From the NCBI GenBank assembly GCA_035543115.1, contig DATKKF010000061.1, positions 1 to 64,000 on the forward strand: DNA of 64,000 bases, in the 5' to 3' direction. This document shows positions 34,443 through 44,168 of this stretch, piece by piece. The DNA comes from RPRB01 sp035543115. Its GTDB lineage: Bacteria > Myxococcota > Myxococcia > Myxococcales > Myxococcaceae. Within the stretch, counting starts at the first letter, position 1; the number at the start of each line of letters is the position of its first letter. The translations under genes were made by a program, and so were the position numbers. Under the pieces are notes generated by a model that was given only the letters and a program-made list of their open reading frames with translations, searched no databases and was not told the DNA's origin.

Positions 34443-35125
34443 GGCGCCCTGGCCTCCTGGCCTCGACCTGGGTCCTTTTCCGGAAGGACCTGCTGCTCGA
34501 GTGGCGCTCGCGCGCGCGGGTGAACGCGCTCCTCTTTTTCTCGCTCGCCACCCTGCTCCTCTTCTCCTTCGCGCTCGGCCCGGACACGGCCCTGCTCCGG
34601 AGGAACGCCGGCGGATACCTCTGGCTCGCGCTCCTGCTCGCCAGCGTGCTCGCGCTGGGCGAGTCGTTCCGGGTGGAGCGCGAGAACGCGACCCTGGAAG
34701 GTCTGCGCCTGGTCCCGGTGAACGCCCGGGCCATCTTCCTCGCCAAGGCGGTGGCCAACGCGGTCCTGCTCGCGGGACTCGGGGGGTTGCTGGTCCCGGT
34801 GCTGGTGGCCCTGCTCGACGTGCGGATCGTCCTGCCCGTCGGCCAGCTCCTCGGGCTCATCCTGCTCGGCTGCCTGGCCATCGCCGCGCCCGGAACCCTG
34901 TACGGGGCAATCGCCAGCCACGCCCGCGCCCGGGACGTGCTTCTGCCGCTCCTGCTCTTCCCCATCCTCATCCCCGCGCTGGTGGCCGCAGCGAAGGGAA
35001 CGGCGCTGGTGTTCGAGGGTGACCCGATGGGCCAGTTCCCCTCATGGGTGGCTCTGCTGACCAGCTTCGATCTCATCTACTGGGGGCTGGGGGTCCTGTT
35101 GTTCCCCCGGGTTGTCGAGGAGTAA
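34439..35125 (+). CDS. ccmB: Heme exporter membrane protein CcmB
   Basis: 228 residues with six membrane segments. Family features: FRKDLLLEWRSRARVNALLFFSLATLLLFSF near the start, GYLWLALLLASVLALGESFRVERENATLEGLRL and LFPILIPALVAA. Membrane partner of CcmA. ATG 34439 lies in the ATGA overlap with ccmA, showing translational coupling. Confidence 0.92.
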   Translation: MRRPGLLASTWVLFRKDLLLEWRSRARVNALLFFSLATLLLFSFALGPDTALLRRNAGGYLWLALLLASVLALGESFRVERENATLEGLRLVPVNARAIFLAKAVANAVLLAGLGGLLVPVLVALLDVRIVLPVGQLLGLILLGCLAIAAPGTLYGAIASHARARDVLLPLLLFPILIPALVAAAKGTALVFEGDPMGQFPSWVALLTSFDLIYWGLGVLLFPRVVEE

Positions 35126-35145
35126 GCACCAATGGGTTCCTTCCT

Positions 35146-35838
35146 ATGAGCAAGCCGGTCCGCATCGGGTTCGTGTTGTTCGCGATCGCGCTCCTCGTGT
35201 CGGGGGCGTGGATCGGGCTGGCCTGGGCGCCTCCCGATCGCGAGATGGGTCACGTGCAGCGCATCATGTACATGCACGTGCCCGCCGCGTGGATGGCGCT
35301 CCTCTCGGCGACGATGAACTTCGGTGCCTGCGTCAGCTATCTCTGGAAGGCGTCCTGGAAGAAGGACGCCTTTGCCGAAGCGACCGCCGAGGTCGGGCTG
35401 CTGTTCGGGACCATCGCCATCCTCCTCGGGGCCATCTGGGGGCGGCCGACCTGGGGCGTGTACTGGGCCTGGGACCCGCGGCTGACCACCATGGCCATTC
35501 TGCTGGTGGCCTACGCCGGGTACCTGGCGCTCCGCCGCTTCGTGGACGACCCGGACCGCCGGGCCGTCTGGTCCGCGGTGGTGGGGATCATCATCGCGGT
35601 GGACGTCCCGGTCGTATACTTCAGCGTGAAGTGGTGGAAGAGCCTCCACCAGGTGCAGTCCACCCCGAGGACGGTGGACCCGCAGATGGTCATCGCGCTG
35701 CGCTGGAACGCCTTCGCCTTCCTGGCGGTGCTGATCGTCTTCCTCGTCACCCGCTACCGCATCGCGCTCGCTGCCCGGATGCGGGAGACGACGGTGCCGG
35801 ATGCCCCGGCCGGCGCCCGAGAGGCGGTGGCCTCGTGA
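35146..35838 (+). CDS. ccmC: Heme-handling protein CcmC
   Basis: 230 residues with six membrane segments. The tryptophan-rich heme-binding motif is WGVYWAWDPRLT, and conserved periplasmic His residues lie in IMYMHVPAAWMA and SLHQVQST. CcmC presents heme to CcmE. ATG 35146 begins MSKPVRIGFVLF; an overlapping ATG at 35131 is out of frame. It overlaps the small ccmD gene as GTGA. Confidence 0.95.
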   Translation: MSKPVRIGFVLFAIALLVSGAWIGLAWAPPDREMGHVQRIMYMHVPAAWMALLSATMNFGACVSYLWKASWKKDAFAEATAEVGLLFGTIAILLGAIWGRPTWGVYWAWDPRLTTMAILLVAYAGYLALRRFVDDPDRRAVWSAVVGIIIAVDVPVVYFSVKWWKSLHQVQSTPRTVDPQMVIALRWNAFAFLAVLIVFLVTRYRIALAARMRETTVPDAPAGAREAVAS

Positions 35839-35990
35839 GCACCCTGACCTTGGTCCTCGCCGCCGTCGGCGAGGGAAGAATCCGCGGTGGGTGGGAGTAC
35901 GTGTGGACGGCGTACGGCATCGCCTGGGCGGGGATCTCGCTGTATGCGCTGTCGCTGTGGGCCCGCTGGCCGCGTGAGGAACGGAAGTGA
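35835..35990 (+). CDS. ccmD: Small heme-export accessory protein CcmD
   Basis: 51 residues from GTG 35835, in a GTGA overlap with the ccmC stop. One membrane helix (YVWTAYGIAWAGISLYALSLWARW) with the charged C-terminus PREERK, the typical form of CcmD, which helps release holo-CcmE from CcmABC. Position between ccmC and ccmE and the Tyr-containing YVWTAYG start of the helix support the call despite the short length. Confidence 0.85.
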   Translation: MSTLTLVLAAVGEGRIRGGWEYVWTAYGIAWAGISLYALSLWARWPREERK

Positions 35991-36456
35991 ACCCCACCAC
36001 CCGCAATCGACTGATCGCTCTGGTCGCTCTGCTCGTCGCCGGCGCCGGCCTGGCCTACGTCGCCTTCGGGAACATCGGGCAGAACCTGGTCTTCTACTGG
36101 ACGCCCGGAGAGATGCTCGCCCAGGGCAGCAAGGCCTACGGCCCCACCATCCGCCTCGGGGGCGTGGTGCAGCCCGGCAGTCTCCGGTGGGACGCGGCGC
36201 ACGCCCACCTCACCTTCCGCGTGGCGGACAGCGACAAGCCGGGGGCGCCGTCGGTGCTGGTCCAGTCGCGCGAGACCCCACCGCAGATGTTCCGCGAGCG
36301 GATCGGCGTGGTGGTCGAGGGAACGTTCGACAAGGGTCAGACGTTCACTTCCTCGCGCCTCATGGTGAACCACTCCAACGAGTACCGTCCGCCCAAGCCC
36401 GGGGACGGGCCGGACAGGTGGAAGACCACGGTCTCGGCGCCCACCGCGGAGGCCCG

Positions 36457-36460
<4 letters not shown>
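35987..36460 (+). CDS. ccmE: Periplasmic heme chaperone CcmE
   Basis: 157 residues from GTG 35987, overlapping the ccmD stop. An N-terminal membrane anchor (RLIALVALLVAGAGLAYVAF) precedes an OB-fold barrel (GPTIRLGGVVQPGSLRWD, VVVEGTFDKGQTFTSSRLMV). The heme-attaching His and Tyr are in NHSNEYRPP, equal to the KHDENYTPP region of E. coli CcmE, so this is the His type rather than the Cys type. Carries heme to CcmF. Confidence 0.94.
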
Positions 36461-38465
<2,005 letters not shown>

Positions 38466-38469
<4 letters not shown>

Positions 38470-39023
38470 GCCGGCGCGGGCTCGGGATCGGTCTGTCCCT
38501 GGCCGCGGTCACCGCGGTCCTCCTCTTCGTCCTGGCCAAGGGCTTCGGGAGGGATCCGCACGAGGTGCCCTTCCAGCTCCGGGGCAAGCCGGCGCCGGAC
38601 TTCACCCTGAAGCGGATGGACAACGGCGCCCCGGTGAAGCTCTCGGACCTCAAGGGCAAGCCCATCGTCCTGAACTTCTGGGCCAGCTGGTGCGGGCCCT
38701 GCAAGATGGAGCACCCGGTCATCGCCTGGGGGGCGAAGCGGTTCGGACAGGACTACCAGTTCTACGGGGTGGTGTTCGAGGACACCGAGGAGAACGCCCG
38801 GGGCTTTGCCGGAATACCGGACCCGACGTTTCCCCAGCTCCTCGACGATCACTCGCGCATGGCCGTGGATTACGGGGTGACCGGAGTGCCCGAGACCTAC
38901 TTCATCGACGCCAACGGCATCCTCCGGGACAAGGTGGCTGCGCCGGTGGACCCCGAGACGCTCATGGCCAAGCTCGCCGCGCTGAAGCAGCCGGCCGGGC
39001 CGGTCTCGGAGGTCGTCCGATGA
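38466..39023 (+). CDS. ccmG: Thiol:disulfide oxidoreductase CcmG/DsbE
   Basis: 185 residues from GTG 38466. An N-terminal membrane anchor (GIGLSLAAVTAVLLFVLAKGF) precedes a thioredoxin fold with the active site WASWCGPCKMEHP and the cis-Pro loop GVTGVPETYFID. Reduces the CxxCH cysteines of apocytochromes c before heme attachment. Starts within a GTGA overlap with ccmF. Confidence 0.94.
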
Positions 39024-39484
39024 CCGCGCTGGTCCTGGGGCTCGTCCTCGTCGCGTACGCCCCGCAGCAGGCCGGGAGCGCCCTCCTCGATCCGCCCCGC
39101 GAGGCACGCGTCCAGGCGCTGGGGAAGCAGCTGCGGTGCCCGATGTGCCAGGGGCTGTCCATCGCCGACTCGAACTCCTCCGCGGCCCGGGCGCAGATGG
39201 ACAAGGTCCGCGAGCTGGTCGCCTCCGGGAGGACCGACCAGGAGATCCGCGACTACTTCACCTCGCGCTACGGCGAGTGGGCGTTGCTCGAGCCGCCGGC
39301 GAGCGGGATGAACCTCCTGGTCTGGGTGCTGCCGCTGGCGCTCCTGGCCGGCGGCGGTCTGGCCATCGCCCGGACGATGCGACGGCCGGTGCCCGCGCCC
39401 CCCGCGGCGCCGGAGGCCGACACGCGGGGCGCAACGTCGGACGATCCGTACCTCGAGGCGGTGCGGGCGGAGCTGCGCCGGTGA
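39020..39484 (+). CDS. ccmH: Cytochrome c maturation protein CcmH
   Basis: 154 residues with a signal-like start (MTALVLGLVLVAYA). The redox motif is LRCPMCQ (LRCxxCQ family signature), followed by the family stretch SIADSNSSAARAQMDKVRELVASGRTDQEIRDYFTSRYGEW, then a C-terminal membrane helix (LLVWVLPLALLAGGGLAIA). Partner of CcmF and CcmG. Overlaps ccmG by ATGA and the next gene by GTGA. Confidence 0.95.
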   Translation: MTALVLGLVLVAYAPQQAGSALLDPPREARVQALGKQLRCPMCQGLSIADSNSSAARAQMDKVRELVASGRTDQEIRDYFTSRYGEWALLEPPASGMNLLVWVLPLALLAGGGLAIARTMRRPVPAPPAAPEADTRGATSDDPYLEAVRAELRR

Positions 39485-40422
39485 GCGAGAGCCACTGGAT
39501 TCCGGGCATCGTCGTCCTCTCGCTCGGGCTCATCGCCGGGGCGCTCTACCTCCTGTTCGGGCGGAAGCCGGCAGGCGCCGGACCCGCGGAACGGGTGGGC
39601 GACACCCAGCGCCGGGTCGACTCGCTCCTGTCGCAGCTGCGCGAGCACCAGGCCGAGAAGCACCGGATGGACCTGGCCGCCTGGCAGGAGGAGCACGACC
39701 GGCTGGAGCGCGCGGCGGCGGATGCGATGCGTAGCCGGGACGAGGTGGCGAAGGCGCCGGACATGGCGCCCTCGGGGAAGAAGGGTGGCGCACCGGGCCC
39801 CGCGCCTGCGGAGTCCACCGGGTTCTTCGGCCGGCATCCGCAGCTGGTGGGGGCAGCGTGGGGCGCAGCGGTGGTCGTCTTCTTCGGAGCGCTCGGGCTC
39901 TGGCTGTCGCAGGAGCAGAAGCCCCGTGGCGAGGGCGAGACGGCGACCGGGACCGTCGGTCGGGGCGGACCGGGGGCGCCCGGCGGCGAGGCCGAGGACC
40001 GGGAGTTCCAGACCGCCCTCGCCCGGGTGAAGAGCAACCCCGGCGCCGATCTCGGGCTCACCGGCGAGGTCATCCGCGAGCTCATCGGCCGGAGCGACTT
40101 CCAGCAGGCGCTGGAGCTCAACGAGCGGGCGCTCTCGGCCGACCCTTTCCGGACCGATCTCCGGGTCCACCGCGCCTTCCTGAAGGTGGTCCAGGGTGAG
40201 AGGGAAGCGGGGATGACCGAGCTGGGGAGGCTCGCCGACCTCTACCCCGACGGGAACTCCGCGCTCATCTTCCGGGGGATGGTCCACATGCAGGAGCAGC
40301 AGCCCCGGGAGGCCCTGAAGGACTTCGAGGCCTATCTGGCCGTCACCCCGCCCCAGAACGTCCCGCCCCAGCTCCGCGCCGGCGTGGCCCAGCTCCGGCA
40401 GCAGGTCAGCGGAGCGCCATAA
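39481..40422 (+). CDS. CcmI-like protein with TPR repeats
   Basis: 313 residues from GTG 39481. Two membrane segments (WIPGIVVLSLGLIAGALYLLFG and LVGAAWGAAVVVFFGALGLWL) enclose a cytoplasmic coiled segment, as in CcmI/CycH. The C-terminal half has TPR-like helices (DFQQALELNERALSADPFRTDLRVHRAFLKVVQGE, PREALKDFEAYLAVTP). CcmI holds the C-terminus of apocytochrome c for CcmFH. The last gene of the coupled ccm operon; gph begins 9 bases later and may share the transcript. Confidence 0.8.
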   Translation: MSESHWIPGIVVLSLGLIAGALYLLFGRKPAGAGPAERVGDTQRRVDSLLSQLREHQAEKHRMDLAAWQEEHDRLERAAADAMRSRDEVAKAPDMAPSGKKGGAPGPAPAESTGFFGRHPQLVGAAWGAAVVVFFGALGLWLSQEQKPRGEGETATGTVGRGGPGAPGGEAEDREFQTALARVKSNPGADLGLTGEVIRELIGRSDFQQALELNERALSADPFRTDLRVHRAFLKVVQGEREAGMTELGRLADLYPDGNSALIFRGMVHMQEQQPREALKDFEAYLAVTPPQNVPPQLRAGVAQLRQQVSGAP

Positions 40423-40431
40423 GCCTGCCCG

Positions 40432-41112
40432 ATGGCCCGCTCCGCAACGCGCGCAGCTCGCCCGGGCGGCGTGATCTTCGACCTCGACGGCACGCTGGCC
40501 GACTCGCTGTCGGACATCGCCTCGGCCATGAACCGGACGCTGGAGGCGCATGGCTTCCCGGCCCACCCGGTCTCGGCGTACCGGACCTTCGTCGGCGAGG
40601 GGGTGCGGAAGCTGGCCGAGCGCGCGCTCCCCCCGGGCACGGAGGCAGTGCGCGAGGCGTTCATCGACGCGTACCAGGCCGACTACGCCGAGCACCTGCT
40701 CGACCAGACTCGGCTCTTCCCGGGGATCACCGAGGTGCTCGACGGGCTGCAGTCCGCCGGCGTTCCCGTCGCGGTGCTGAGCAACAAGCCGGACCTGCCG
40801 ACGCGCCGGCTGGTGGACGCGCTCTGCAGCCGGTGGGAGTTCCGGGCCATCTTCGGCGAGCGGCCTGGAGTCCCCCGGAAGCCGGATCCCACGTCGGCCC
40901 TGGCGCTGGCGGATGCGCTCGAGGCCCCGCCCGAATCGGTCGCCTTCGTCGGGGACACCAGCGTGGACATCCTGACCGCCCGGGCAGCGTCGATGCGGCC
41001 GGTGGGCGTGCTCTGGGGGTTCCGGCCGCAGGAGGTGCTGGCCTCAGGCGCCGAGGCGGCGGGCACGGGCGAGGAGCTGGCGCGGATCCTCGGCATCGAC
41101 GACGTCGCCTGA
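40432..41112 (+). CDS. gph: Phosphoglycolate phosphatase-like HAD hydrolase
   Basis: 226 residues of HAD subfamily IA. Motif I is GVIFDLDGTLADS, motif II VAVLSNKPD, the Lys is in GVPRKPDP and motif IV is VAFVGDTSVDILTARAA. The cap domain is of the alpha type. Best fits phosphoglycolate phosphatase (removes phosphate from 2-phosphoglycolate made in DNA repair), though related phosphatases cannot be excluded. ATG 40432, 9 bases after the CcmI-like gene. Confidence 0.86.
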   Translation: MARSATRAARPGGVIFDLDGTLADSLSDIASAMNRTLEAHGFPAHPVSAYRTFVGEGVRKLAERALPPGTEAVREAFIDAYQADYAEHLLDQTRLFPGITEVLDGLQSAGVPVAVLSNKPDLPTRRLVDALCSRWEFRAIFGERPGVPRKPDPTSALALADALEAPPESVAFVGDTSVDILTARAASMRPVGVLWGFRPQEVLASGAEAAGTGEELARILGIDDVA

Positions 41113-41263
41113 GACGCGAGGCGCCTCCACCTCGGCGCGGTGGCGAAGTGGCGGGCGGTCAGGGCAGGGTGTCGCGCGGTCATCGGGACACGCGGGGCGA
41201 AGTGCGCCGCATGGAGCGCCGAGGTCGCGCCTGCTCCGGGGTGGCGCTAGTCTCTGGAGCCGC

Positions 41264-41749
41264 GTGCCCGCCCACTGGCTGATCAAGAGCGAACCTTCCG
41301 CCTACGCCTTCGCCCGGCTCCAGGCCGAGGGAAGGACCGAGTGGACCGGCGTCCGGAACTTCGAAGCGAGGAACAACCTGCGCGCGATGGCCGTGGGAGA
41401 CCTCTGCCTCTACTACCACTCGATGGACGACAAGGCGGTGGTGGGCATCGCGCGGGTCTCGCGCACCGCCCGGGCCGATCCCACCGCCCCCGGCGAGGCC
41501 TGGGCCTCGGTCGAGGTCGAGCCGGTCGAGCCGCTCCGGACGCCGGTCACGCTCGAGCGGATCCGCGCCGACCCGAAGCTCCGCGAATTCCCGTTGCTGA
41601 CGAGGGGAAGGCTGAGCGTCGCGCCGGTCACCCCGGCCCAGTACGCGCGGGTGCTGGCGCTGTCGCGCGAGCGCGGCAGGCCGAGGCCGGCGGCGACAAA
41701 GAAGGCACCTGCGAGGCGCAGTTCCCTGCGCAGGCGGGGGGTGGGCTGA
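41264..41749 (+). CDS. EVE domain protein
   Basis: 161 residues; residues 1-135 are an EVE domain, a PUA-like fold that binds modified bases in nucleic acids (relatives of YTH domains). Typical marks: HWLIKSEPSAYAF, TEWTGVRNFEARNNLRAMAVGDLCLYYHS and VVGIARVSR. The C-terminal 30 residues are basic. GTG 41264. Its stop lies inside a hairpin shared with the convergent gene. The family occurs both in housekeeping and in DNA-modification contexts; nothing here decides. Confidence 0.9.
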   Translation: MPAHWLIKSEPSAYAFARLQAEGRTEWTGVRNFEARNNLRAMAVGDLCLYYHSMDDKAVVGIARVSRTARADPTAPGEAWASVEVEPVEPLRTPVTLERIRADPKLREFPLLTRGRLSVAPVTPAQYARVLALSRERGRPRPAATKKAPARRSSLRRRGVG

Positions 41750-41775
41750 GCCCCGCCTTGGAGCGCTGGCTCAGC
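41745..41775. terminator. Bidirectional hairpin containing both stop codons
   Basis: GCTGAGCC (41745-41752) and GGCTCAGC (41768-41775) are perfect 8-bp inverted repeats around a 15-base loop. The TGA of the EVE gene (41747-41749) and the TGA of the convergent GGDEF-like gene (41771-41773 on the other strand) lie in the two stem arms. No T-run, but the placement fits a bidirectional terminator. Confidence 0.5.
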
Positions 41776-42685
41776 TGAGCACCGGAGCGTGCAGCATCTC
41801 CGGCCGCAGCATGCCGTGGAACGCGGCCGCGAGCACCCGCCGCGCATTGCCCTGCACCTCGGGGAACGACGCGCACCCGAGCGAGACGGCGGTCCGGACG
41901 ATGCGCCCGTCCACCTGGAAGCGCGCGCGCTCGAACCGCTCCGCGAGGCGCGACCGCACAAAGGGCAGGCAGTCCTGCGGCGTGGCGGGAAGCAACACCG
42001 CGAACCGGTCCTCCGCCATCCGGGCCACCACGTCGGCCTCGCGGCTGGACTGGAGGAGCACGGTGCTCGCGTAGAGCACCAGCCGGTCCGCCATGCTGCG
42101 GCCGAAGGTCCGCCGGAGCTGGCGGAACGCCTGCAGCTCGAGGCCGAGGACGCCGAACCCCCCGCCGTGTCGCTCGCAGCGGAGCAACTCCTGGTGGACG
42201 AAGGCAGTCATCGCCCGGCGCGTCCAGGTGCCGGTCAGGCGGTCGCGCAGGCCGGCGGTCTCGTCGTCGCCAGGACGTGCGCTCCGACGGACCGCCTCCC
42301 GGAACCGGAGCAGTCCCCGTACCCGCGCCGCGACCTCGCGCGGCTCGAGCGGCTTGTGGAGCGCATCGACCCCGTGCCCCCGCTCGAGCACGTGGAGGCG
42401 GAGCTCGGGGTCGGGCGCGTCGAGCAGGTACACCAAGGGCACCGCTCTCTTCGACTGCGCCTGGAGTCGCCGGGCGATGGCGACCGAGGCGAAGCCCGGC
42501 GCGTGCGCGGCCATGAGGACGACCTGTGGCCGGAAGAACCTCCACAGAGGAAGGGCCGCTTCCGCGTTGCCCAGGCCGATGAGGTGCAGTCCGGCCCCCC
42601 GGAGCGCCTCGCCCAGCTGGGTCCGCACCGCCTCGGACTCGTCGACCAGCATCACCCGGGGCGCGTGTGTGTCGTGCAGAGGCAC
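41771..42685 (-). CDS. Degenerate receiver-GGDEF protein
   Basis: 304 residues. Residues 8-125 follow the receiver fold (RVMLVDES at the N-end, Lys in ALHKPLEP), but the phospho-acceptor Asp is replaced: the VVLLDVMMPG-like stretch reads VVLMAAHAPG (Ala59). Residues about 145-300 follow the GGDEF fold (DRLTGTWTRRAM), but the active-site motif GGDEF reads AEDRF in ARMAEDRFAVLLP. Both activities are therefore probably lost; it may bind nucleotide or a partner. ATG 42685. Converges with the EVE gene. Confidence 0.82.
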   Translation of the reverse strand: MPLHDTHAPRVMLVDESEAVRTQLGEALRGAGLHLIGLGNAEAALPLWRFFRPQVVLMAAHAPGFASVAIARRLQAQSKRAVPLVYLLDAPDPELRLHVLERGHGVDALHKPLEPREVAARVRGLLRFREAVRRSARPGDDETAGLRDRLTGTWTRRAMTAFVHQELLRCERHGGGFGVLGLELQAFRQLRRTFGRSMADRLVLYASTVLLQSSREADVVARMAEDRFAVLLPATPQDCLPFVRSRLAERFERARFQVDGRIVRTAVSLGCASFPEVQGNARRVLAAAFHGMLRPEMLHAPVLS

Positions 42686-42769
42686 GGTCGTTTTTCCAGG
42701 GACGCCCTCGCCCGGCGCCCGTCAGAAGTTCAGCCTTTGGCTCGCCCGGACGGGGGCGACGGGGGCGCT

Positions 42770-43015
42770 CTAGGCAATGCTCATGCCACGGAGCCGCGAC
42801 TCGAGCGCCGCGGGGTCCACCCGGAGCCGGGCGATCTCCTCGCCGTCCACGGTGATGACCGGCACCGCATGTCGGTACCGCTCCCAGGTGTCCGGGGCTT
42901 CCCGGATGTCCACCAGCTCCAGGACGAACGCGACCCGGGTCCGGATCTCCTCGAGCACCTGTCTCGCCTCCGCGCACAGCGAACAGCGGGGTTTCGTGTA
43001 GATCCGGACCCTCAC
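42770..43015 (-). CDS. Glutaredoxin-like thiol protein
   Basis: 81 residues from GTG 43015 (VRVRIYTKPRCSLCAEARQVLEE...). Thioredoxin fold of the glutaredoxin-like DUF836 group: active site CSLC after strand one, and cis-Pro in HAVPVITVDGEEIARLRVD. An ATG at 43036 would add seven residues but run past the start of the divergent PATAN gene, so the shorter form is preferred. Likely a small cytoplasmic disulfide reductase. Confidence 0.8.
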   Translation of the reverse strand: MRVRIYTKPRCSLCAEARQVLEEIRTRVAFVLELVDIREAPDTWERYRHAVPVITVDGEEIARLRVDPAALESRLRGMSIA

Positions 43016-43034
43016 GCCTGTGACACTAGCGCCC

Positions 43035-44168
43035 ATGCGTGGCCTTCTGGGCGACCTTGCAACGATGCCCCTCCGGGATCTCGTGGCCTACCTGGGCAAC
43101 CGGAAGGCGACGGGCACGCTGGTCGTCGAACGCCCGGACGAGCGCCACCAGGTGGTGATCCGCGAGGGCGCGGTCATCCAGGCCGGGAGCAACGCCCCGC
43201 GCGAGTACCTCGCCCAGTTCCTGATGAACATGGGGATGATCACCGAGGACGAGTACACCCAGGCCTTCCAGCAGCAGCTCGCCACCAAGGTCGCGCTGGG
43301 GAAGATCCTCGTCGACTCCGGCAAGGTCCCCGAGGACGCCATCCGCAACGCGCTCTCGCTCAAGTTCCGCGAGGCGCTGCTCGGGTGCTTCGGCTGGAGC
43401 GAGGGGCGCTTCACCTTCACCCCCGGCGAGACGCCGACCACGGTGCAAGGGCTCGACGTCAGCGTGAGCCTGCTCGACGTGCACCGCGAGGCGGACCTCC
43501 GGCAGACCGCCTGGCGCGCCATCCGCGAGGTGTTCCCCACCGGCCGGGTCCGGCTGCGGCTCGATCGCACCCAGCTCGCCGGCTCGCCCGAGCCGGGAAG
43601 CCTGGACGACCGGCTGTACATCCTCATCGAGGAGGGAGCCACCATCGACGACATGGTGCTCGCGCTCCACTCCACCGACTTCTTCCTCTATCAGCGGCTG
43701 TTCGCTCTGCACCGGCTGGGGGCCGTCTCGGTCGTCCCCACCGAGTCGCCCACCGTGCCCACCGCGGTGCCTGAGGTGCTGGGAGCCGAGCAGGGGTCGG
43801 AGGAGATCCTCCGCGCCGCCGAGGCCTTCTACGCCTCCGGTGAGGTCGCCGACGCGGCCGCGCTCGCCCGGCGCGCCTACGAGGTCTCGCCGTCTCCGCA
43901 GACCGCCAACTTCCTGCGCGAGGCCGAGGCGGCGCTCGCCGACCGGCTCAAGGCCGAGCTGGTGCAAGGGGGCAAGGTGCCCCGGCTCAAGGTGTCGGCC
44001 GGGCTGGTCCGGGAGATGCCGCTCAGCGCCCCCGAGCGGTACCTCCTGTCGCGCATCGACGGCCAGCGGACGGTGGAGGCCATCGTCCAGGTCTCGCCCA
44101 TCCACGAGCTGGACGCGCTCCGCTGCTTCAAGGGGTTCGTCGAGCAGGGGCTGATCGAGCTTCGCTGA
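43035..44168 (+). CDS. PATAN (DUF4388) domain protein
   Basis: 377 residues from ATG 43035. The N-terminal PATAN/DUF4388 domain begins GLLGDLATMPLRDLVAYLGNRKATGTLVVE and continues VVIREGAVIQAGSN...LMNMGMITEDEYTQAF, a module common in myxobacterial signalling proteins and thought to mediate protein contacts. The C-terminal half (about 250-377) has helical repeats (EEILRAAEAFYASGEVADAAALARRAYEVSPSP) and ends in a winged-helix-like DUF4388-associated part (LSRIDGQRTVEAIVQVSPI). Its last 41 bases overlap the end of the convergent transpeptidase gene. Confidence 0.85.
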   Translation: MRGLLGDLATMPLRDLVAYLGNRKATGTLVVERPDERHQVVIREGAVIQAGSNAPREYLAQFLMNMGMITEDEYTQAFQQQLATKVALGKILVDSGKVPEDAIRNALSLKFREALLGCFGWSEGRFTFTPGETPTTVQGLDVSVSLLDVHREADLRQTAWRAIREVFPTGRVRLRLDRTQLAGSPEPGSLDDRLYILIEEGATIDDMVLALHSTDFFLYQRLFALHRLGAVSVVPTESPTVPTAVPEVLGAEQGSEEILRAAEAFYASGEVADAAALARRAYEVSPSPQTANFLREAEAALADRLKAELVQGGKVPRLKVSAGLVREMPLSAPERYLLSRIDGQRTVEAIVQVSPIHELDALRCFKGFVEQGLIELR

